From contig NC_088778.1 of the NCBI RefSeq assembly GCF_954871325.1, positions 15,837,666 to 15,901,665 on the forward strand: a stretch of 64,000 nt of DNA, given 5' to 3'. Position numbers and translations under genes: made by a program. The stretch is from Gordionus sp. m RMFG-2023 (taxonomy: Eukaryota; Nematomorpha; Gordioida; Chordodea; Parachordodidae). The notes beneath the pieces are model-generated. The model saw only the letters and a program-made list of their open reading frames with translations. It searched no databases and was not told the origin of the DNA. This document shows, one piece after another, positions 56,270-64,000 of the stretch. Within the stretch, counting starts at the first letter, position 1. Each line of letters begins with the position of its first letter.

Positions 56270-59031
56270 TTTGTTAGGAATGTTTTATTTTGTAATAATC
56301 AAAAATAAAAATTATTCTATCAACTTCAGTTCCTTGTGAACAATATATTTTTAAATCAGATGACTCAGTAACAAGAGAAATAGTTAACAAGCAGATTGAT
56401 ACAATCTATCGCGTGTATTGTGACTAGCAGGCATAAAATTAAAAGGATCTCATCTTATCTGATAATAAAAGTTTATTTAGTGATACTTTTGTGTTAACGT
56501 AATAAGTTTCTAATGGGGATATTTTGGGTCGCTACCCCTTCCTATAATTTTTTTTAAAGGGCGTTAAGTCTGTTTTTTGTAGTATTTAGGGAGAGGGGAC
56601 GTGGGAATCTGTGGATGGTAATAAATTTTAATATTTACGAAAACTTCCAAATTTTCCAGAGGCTGGGGGGGGGGGAAGAGGGTTATGCCTAAATTCGATT
56701 ATTTATAAAAAACAGTCCGGACTAGGGTTCTATATGATCTTTATATTGTGATCCAGTATTAGGTTTTAACATTGCGCCTCCAAATCAAAGGTTGGCGATC
56801 ACTATATTCATCAGGAAACATGAAATAATTGATTTAACATTTTTCTCTTCTTTTCCCTTTTTTTATAAAAGTTTATTCGATTTAAAAAACAAACAATATT
56901 TTCAAATCCATATTATTATTTCTGACAATATTATTAACATCTTATTTATAAGTGTGAAACCCTCAAAATTTTTTTTTAAATATGTTCCATATATTGAACT
57001 GTTAACTTAAACTTAGCCGCTTCCCTTTTGAGTGTTCATTTCGTGTGAGATTTTACTACTTACCCACTATATTCCATTTTACTTTTATAAATGTTTTGTG
57101 TTTATATTAAAGAATAAAAATTTTTTTTAATAAACTGAATTGTAATAAAACAATAGTTTATTTTAAAGTTATGAAAATAATAAATATTATTTTTACCTTT
57201 ATTTTTTTTTCAAAAATTTCTTATAAATGGAAAATATTTTTTTTATTATTTATTGAAATGAAAGTGACAATAAATTTATTCATACGCATACTTTTATACA
57301 ATTGTTAATGTTATTGTAGGCGTCACATTGTCTAACACTAATATTTATATGTATATTTTATAATGGAAGAAAAAATAAAATAATTATAATTATGGGTTAT
57401 AAAAAAAGGTAAAAAAAACGAAATAAAAAATGTTTGAATGATAATAAAAACTTAAAGTGAGTGGCTTAAAGCTAAGATGCAAGTTTTTATTATATGAAGT
57501 AATATAATGTATTATATTCTCACGGGAGAAAAATTAAATCGGCATTTAAAAGACCCATTTATTTAGTGGAAAATATATTTTTGTTTATTATTATTACTAA
57601 AATAGAATCCTAAAATTTAGATATGGAGATAATTGTATACTATTTTTAAATAAAAAAATACATATTTTCGTGTGTGTCCTAGACCTTATTGATGCAACCT
57701 ATACACCATTAAAATCATGATATTGAGATAATCATAGTATTAGTAACTGAAAAAATTGTGCTAGAAGAAGATATAGATAAAATGTATAATATTAAAGATA
57801 GATGAGTCAATCATTTATTCACCCCGAGATTTGAATAAAGAGACCACTGATATTAATAAAACTGGTTATAATATTTAAAAATATTCCAAGCTTTGCATGC
57901 TATTTTAATGTGGTTGAGTTCGGCAAACCTCTATATTATATTTTTTGATTAGTTAGTCAGAAGACTTTTGTTGGCCGGGAATAAACTAATTTTTTAGCTT
58001 TAAAAAACAAATATAATAACTAAATGGGTTTCTCATTTAATTTGATTAGCGAATAAGCAGCTTAGAATATGAATTGGATAATATTTATGAATTATTTTAT
58101 AAAGTTGTAAGAAATTACTTGAAAAATAGTAATATTAATCATAATATGTAATATTTAAATTAAAACACTTAATTTTTTTTTACGTGGACCTAGTCAGATG
58201 AGCGAGCATATGAAGACTAGATTTACTCTATCTAGTTCTAGTTAAATTCAGATCAAAAATACCTAAGAAACATAACCTCTATAAATATATACCCTATTTT
58301 AACAATTTTTCAAAAATGTCTAACAAAAATTTTCAAGTAAATTTTAAATTTTATTTTGTAGTTATTAGCAAAACATCATTATATGATTTTAATAAAAGTC
58401 TAGGATATCTATCATTATAACCAAAATGGATTCCTTCTATAGGCATAATAATTTGAATTATTTTTTTCATCGAGATATTTATACCGATTCTCAACCAATA
58501 ACATCTTTTTTATATATGCGATGAACGAATTACACAGTTTATAAACAAAAATAAATATACCTTATTTTTACCCGCTCGATTTATAGTTTTAAATGTGTAA
58601 AATCAAATCTATTTTAATTATAACACAAATTCATGTATAAAATAATCTTAAAGTATAACAACATGAAAATTGAATATGATATTGTAATAATGAATTTATA
58701 AATTCTTTAAATCGAATCAAATAATTTGTTATTCATACTCTTACTTATTCTTGAACTCATATAAATAATAGTCTTTTGGCTTAATCATATTTCTTTAATA
58801 AATTAATAGATTTGGTGTAAAAATATAAATATTCCATTCCTTCACTCCAAAATTAATCTTATTAATCAATCCCTAAATTTGAGGGATTGGCCTGGCTCAT
58901 GCAGGCACAGCTTTAACCTGTAATACCTAAGATATATTAAACTTGCTATTTATTTGAATAATTCGATTTGAATATAATTACCCGTTAGGTTTTTTATAAA
59001 CTTTTTTCTTAAAATACGATATTTATTTTAG
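56270..59031. other. AT-rich DNA upstream of SMOC exons, no feature seen
   Basis: No coding or repeat feature could be supported. The 5' exons of the SMOC-like gene, including the signal peptide, should lie here or further upstream. A block ggcctggctcatgcaggcac near 58890 is GC-richer than its surroundings but unassigned. A G8-9 tract is at about 56667. Confidence 0.45.
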
Positions 59032-61237
59032 CCGACTCGAACAAAAATGGGAAAATTCAAAAAACTAATATTAAATGACACGTGTCAATCCAACCTGATT
59101 CCAGAATGTATTCAATGGGATATATCTTCACCATACTTTAAGGAATCCTTAGTTAATTTTATCAGATTATCTTGCAAAAGTATATATTTTTTATTAGTCC
59201 TTAAAATTTGATTTAAAAAAAATGCAAATAATTAATTTTTTCATAATATAAATACATTATTCCCATGCAAATTCCTTCAATCCCTTTTCAACACTAATCT
59301 AACACCATTATTTTTACTATTATTTAAGGTTCTTCTATCAAAATATATAATATGTTATAGTATAATAATATTATATCTAATTTTTCTTTTAAAATAGATA
59401 TCTTTAAATTCGCATATCCAAAACTTTAATTGATCTTACTATATATTCCTTTAAACTAAATACATACTATTATAATGCAGTAGGTTTTTGTATTTATGTT
59501 GAGGTTTGGAAATGATGTATCAGCTGTCGACATAAATTATTATAAGAATTATCTTTTTATCATCCCTTTTTGAAGAGAAATTATATTGAAAATATAATTT
59601 AAGTCTGAAATAATTTAAAATATCCGATTACCTAATTACAATTCAAATTTTGGGAATTTTCTTTATTTGCTAGCTCTAAATATGAGAGAACAACAAAAGA
59701 TGTTCGCATATCCGATATACTAAGTTTACCAGACAGGCCCAAACTAAACTCATCATATTAAAATAAGCTTTTGTAGTTATAAACTTAACAAGACAATACC
59801 ACATTATTAAAGTAAATCACCATTACTCGCACTAATAATAAAATATCCTATTCTATATAATTTATTTTAATAATTTTATAAGAGTTATATTATACAGCGA
59901 CTAAAATTGTCACGCACTACTCTACAAGACCATAAAAATTAAATTATTGGTTTATTATTTCCGATCCAACGATAAAGTTGAGAATATTTGTATTCCCTAT
60001 ATAATTCCATTTAATAACTTTATATGGTTCGACAGATAAACACCCCAAATGCATATGCGAAAAAAGTACGCTGACTATTTTGATAGAAAAATATCGTATA
60101 AATAACACATTCGTTCCTGATTGTAAAGGTGACGGTTCATACAGTGAGGTGCAGTGCCATTTCAATACCGGTTATTGTTGGTGCGTCGACACTAACGGCA
60201 ATCCTATGTCAGGCACGGCAACAATTCATCAGACTCCCTCTTGCAATAGTGAATTTAAAAAAAATAAATTTATATCTTGAATTAACCTTGGTCTTATATC
60301 AGGTAATTTTTTTGGACTAAAACTTGGTGTATTATATTTTTAAATATAAAGAGTATTGTTCTGGTTAACTTCAATTTGAAATAAAGGGGTAAAGTTAAGT
60401 GCCAATAATTTATTATGAATTTCATCATGTTGCGGTTCCAATTTTTTAAAGATTGAGTTGAGCAAACTTTTAATTTTAAGAAGATATAGCATACACCAAC
60501 AACGGGTACGGTTGGTCTTATCATGATCACGAAAAATTATCTCCAAAATATATATATTCGTTATTTTTTATATTATAAATACATCTAAAAAAATATATAG
60601 TTAAGGTCAAGATGGCGCGAAATGTTCGTGGAAATAAACGGAGACGGAAAAGAAAATGCAACAGCAAGGACAGAGCCGATTTCATAAAAGCAGTGGTTAA
60701 ATATTTTATCAACGAATTCGAAAAAACTCATAAAAGTAAAAATTTCTACATATGATATCGATCCATGTTTATTTTTATACTATGCACGATGTCGTCATTT
60801 TAGCATATAATATATTATATTTATTGGGAGATCCTTAATAATTTTACACAAAAAAATGATATCAATTGTGTCTAGAGTAGAAAATTCGCCCTTTAAGCGC
60901 ATTTATTTTTCATCTAAATTTTTTTATATTTTTAGATCAAAGTACTCCTCATGCACATATGAAAAGGCGCAAAAATAATAGGTATGGGAAAAATAAAAAG
61001 AACCACATAATAACCTGGCAATTCTATCAAGTAGACACGGATGGCGACCATCAAATTACCCGTAGAGAATTGAAAATCCTTAAAAAAAAGTTGAAACGTG
61101 CCATGATACCCAAAAATTGCTTGCGAATATTTGACGAAGATTGCGATTCAAATAAGGATTCTGAAATATCTATTAAAGAATGGAACGCATGTCTTAATCT
61201 GTATCAAAGAAGTAATAAATCCTTATTTTTTACATAA
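59032..61237 (+). CDS. SMOC-like secreted Ca-binding protein, 3' four exons
   Basis: Family knowledge: SMOC proteins are secreted matricellular modulators of BMP and growth-factor signalling. Exons 59032-59179, 60036-60248, 60601-60735 and 60936-61237 are GT-AG and phase-consistent, total 798 nt (265 codons plus stop). Exon 1 is Cys-containing (DTCQSNLIPECIQW, then IRLSCK), perhaps a degenerate Kazal/FS module. Exon 2 is a thyroglobulin type-1 domain: PKCICEKST, FVPDCKGDGSYSEVQC, GYCWCVDTNGNPMSGT. Exon 3 is Arg/Lys-rich, then CNSKDRADFIKAVVKYFI, matching the start of the SMOC EC domain. Exon 4 has two EF-hands with full loops DTDGDHQITRRE and DSNKDSEISIKE and the conserved Cys around them. 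Only one TG1 domain is visible where vertebrate SMOC has two. Signal peptide and 5' exons were not found, so the true start is upstream. Confidence 0.82.
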
Positions 61238-61244
61238 TGTATAT

Positions 61245-62060
61245 CAGCGACATCGTTGCTTGAAGGGCAAAAGTTATCTAACGACTAAAGGTGTGCATAA
61301 GATCTAATTTCCAAGCCCGGCCCTATTTAAAAAAAATATTTGTCCATAAATATTATATTTATATTCTTTACTTAATAGAGAATAATTCCAATTAACATAA
61401 AACTTTGTAGCAATTTTGAATCAGACATTTTTATATAACGTTTTTTTTCTGTATAATGGGTTGAAAAAGTTTAAATTATATAATATATTGAAAGAATTAG
61501 TCCACATATTGGTGGCGGCAGCACAGTCTTTATCACAAAATTGATCATTTATTTTACTCACCAAATCTCTTCTAATATGATGTGTCATAGAGTATATCTT
61601 AATACTGTGGTATGATGGTGAATAATCTCTTCAGTGCCTAGAGTCCTCCAGGGCAGGCTCCGTAGCTTATCAATAAGAAGTAGGCACGGCATGGAGCCTG
61701 AAAAATATTTAGGATATTTTCTTCCCATTCTTTCTTTTTTTCTATTGTATCATAATTAAAAAATGAATTTAAAAAAGTTAAAAAAATCAGGAGGTGTGGA
61801 ATATTTGATATTCATTTTCATATCATATTTTATAATAAATAGAATATAAACATCTTTAAATTATTGAGGTTATTGCTGAAATAAATGTTAGTCTCAGAAG
61901 GTGCCTGCATCACATGGTACCCATTAGGGAATATCATCATCATAGGCTGGTTAGAGGTTAGAAAGTATTAGGGCCTTCTAAACGATAACTCAATCTGTGC
62001 TGACGCTCCTGGTCAAACGGCCTATCGCTAAAGTAAGATTAGGTTGTATCTACTTTATAT
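61245..62060. other. Downstream of SMOC, SINE-like patches
   Basis: Two GC-richer patches, about 61610-61700 (ctcttcagtgcctagagtcc, aagtaggcacggcatggagc) and about 61885-62040 (ggtgcctgcatcacatggta, gacgctcctggtcaaacggc). They look like decayed short repeats, but no tRNA boxes or ends can be fixed. Confidence 0.3.
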
Positions 62061-62069
62061 TAGGCCTTC

Positions 62070-63110
62070 AAAAAATCTGATCGAATCACGAAATTTTCCT
62101 GTTCGATTCATAGATCTCGAATCGAATAATTATTATTTTTTTCTATCAGATTTATTTCGATATTATATAAATTAATTAAAAAGAATTTATAAACTATGTA
62201 AATAACATATATAAAACCATATTATAAATATTTTATAAAAAAAAAACTTTAAAAAAGTTAAAAATAATTATCCTCTTCATGTGACGGCCAGCGTAAAATT
62301 TCAAAGCTGATTTTTTGCTTGATCAAAAGACCCTTTAAATAAATAGGATCTTTCTAAAATATCTATTTATCACTCATATTTATTAGTTGTTGTTAGAAAT
62401 CTTTTGGATGATTAGTCTGATTAAAAATTTCGCTTCTTTTTCAAATGAAAAATTTGTTGTTACCACGATTATTGTCGTTGGTTAGATCAAATATTTTTAT
62501 AGAATTTTCTTTTTCCGTTATCCTTAATGGGTCATAAATATTATTAGATGGGACAAAAATAAAATCCCATACGTGTGTTTCCCGAAATCCCAGGGAGTTA
62601 AAGTATGTCCATCAGGCCGGAAATTCTTGATAACTGAAGATAATAAATTTTGGATTATTTTATATTAATTTTTTCATGCCTTACTCGAATAACTGCAATT
62701 AATAATTATTTCGATTTTTTTAATAAGGTTCCTAATTGTGCTTTCTTTTAAAGACATATGTTTGTGCCTATAAAAATAGACGTCACAAGTTGTAGGAACC
62801 CTATTATTTTATATCCTTCTGATTGCATAATCCTACAATTATATTTGTTTTATAATTTATTAGGAAATTTTAAATAAAAAATAAATATCACAAATGCCAA
62901 AAAATATAAAGTGTAAAAAATTAATCATAAAGATTTTCAAATTCTAAAATTGACAAATAATTGGAATATATAAATACTCAAATTTGCAATTTTCCAAAAT
63001 TTACGAATGATACAAGTAATGTAAATTTATTATTCGTCAAAATTTTATGTTTATTATTCATAATTTGCCATTCGTATTACTAAATTTCTAATTGAATATT
63101 GATCGAAAGG
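62070..63110 (-). mobile_element. Possible decayed DNA transposon with GATCGAA ends
   Basis: The left part (about 62085-62130: ctgatcgaatcacg, ctcgaatcgaataatt) and right part (about 63000-63108: acgaatgat, tattgatcgaaag) share attcg-type motifs in inverse orientation, like the 17.6-kb element. A - strand stretch near 62600-62530 reads GFRETHVWDFIFVPS, loosely like a BED-finger start. Weak. Confidence 0.3.
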
Positions 63111-64000
63111 CTTACTTTGTACTTTGCATCTAAGTTGAACTTGAATATATCATCCTCTGTCATAGCAAAAGAAAGTGGAGATACACTGTTTTCATGTATA
63201 GTTATCAACATGAGAACTATAGATCCCGACTATCTCAACAAGGGATTATACAACGAGAAGCCTCAATAGGCAGGGCCTATATTTTCAAACCTCGACACTC
63301 TTGGATTGATTAGGAGACGCCTAAAATATTTTAAATCACTGGAGCATTTTTTTTAGTAATAGTTATCGCCTAGATTATAAGAACTAGCGATACCATTTAT
63401 TTTCATGTAGTAGACACTAATTAAGTTTAAATATACATTTCTCTTGTCTAAGTTAGAATATAAAATTTAGTTTTCATTCTTAAATCACTCTATTAAAAGT
63501 TTCTTTCCGCTTGTTTCTATCGCTTAGCACTGAAGAAGAAGATTTTAACGAAAATATAGACTCAAATCATAATAACGGTTTATAATATTCTTTATAGTTT
63601 GTTGAAACATTATTTACTATAATTTAATAAGATTAGTAGTATTTTATTATATTATTTTGCGAGATAAACTAATTTAGATTCTATTTTACTAAATAGCAAT
63701 ATTAACCACAACTATGGTTGGTAATATTCGTTTATTTTTAGCAAAATTTTCCATTTATGATGAAATTTTATAGATATCATCAACGGACCATCCTTGTACC
63801 ACAAACAAATGAATTTCGACTCTTTATCCAAAAAAACTCTGATGGTGCCAACTATTCTAAAAACCACTAACGGTTAATTTTAATCATATTATTATTTTCT
63901 AAACGAATAGTATATTTTTTTATAGTTTCAATCATGTTAAATTCTAATTTTTTATTATTATCATTTTTATCAACACTACACTATTTTTTTAAAAAAATTA
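63111..64000. other. Right edge, no feature seen
   Basis: AT-rich DNA with no supported exon or repeat. The last lines are low complexity. Confidence 0.4.

Noticed and set aside
56770-56800. ggttggcgatcactat, similar to a hAT terminal repeat
   Set aside because: No partner end, target duplication or coding remnant could be found.

Overview
The window is very AT-rich eukaryotic DNA, by eye roughly three quarters A+T. It comes from an animal. It carries pieces of three animal genes with phase-consistent introns, and one of them, SMOC, is known only from animals. The standard genetic code fits. Many introns are only about 40-48 bp, while other introns of the same gene are 2.8-10 kb long and packed with transposons. 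Very short introns, high A+T and a heavy DNA-transposon load would suit a reduced or parasitic animal lineage, but the sequence does not fix the species.

Host genes. (1) A WDR43/UTP5-like gene, an SSU-processome protein of the nucleolus, runs on the + strand from 7774 to 41847. I rebuilt it by eye as 14 coding exons whose lengths sum to an exact multiple of three (738 codons plus stop). It keeps the WD40 part and the C-terminal Utp12 domain. (2) Head-to-head with it, 361 bp away, an SLC38A10-like amino-acid transporter starts on the - strand (7412 down to 5770). Seven in-phase exons are visible and the 3' exons were not found. (3) The right end holds the 3' part of a SMOC-like secreted calcium-binding gene (59032-61237): one thyroglobulin type-1 domain followed by an EC domain with two EF-hands.

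Layout. 1-5.4 kb: a palindromic MITE, a retroelement zinc-knuckle fossil, tRNA-derived SINEs, a 124-bp tandem duplication and an hAT copy. 5.7-9.05 kb: the divergent gene pair. 9.05-41.85 kb: WDR43 exons separated by transposon-filled introns. These introns hold a long-TIR element carrying a pogo-like insertion, several hAT copies and hAT MITEs with exact 8-bp target duplications, a second long-TIR element with minisatellite-like DNA, a LINE fragment, a transposase family I cannot classify (two copies) and Helitron debris. 42.2-48.4 kb: a 6.2-kb hAT with exact 8-bp target duplications that has collected other insertions. 48.6-49.4 kb: a piggyBac-like fragment. 51.1-52.05 kb: a second copy of the 16.1-kb hAT family. 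52.55-54.85 kb: a Mutator-like element (MULE) with an exact 9-bp target duplication, terminal repeats made of short GC-rich tandem units, and an internal proline-rich open stretch. 54.9-59 kb is mostly featureless AT-rich DNA. 59.0-61.2 kb is SMOC, and 61.3-64 kb is AT-rich with one doubtful element.

The host genes are not functionally linked. The main story is one housekeeping gene kept in frame across about 34 kb of nested transposons. No operon, CRISPR array or defence system is present. All exon boundaries were read by eye and are unverified.
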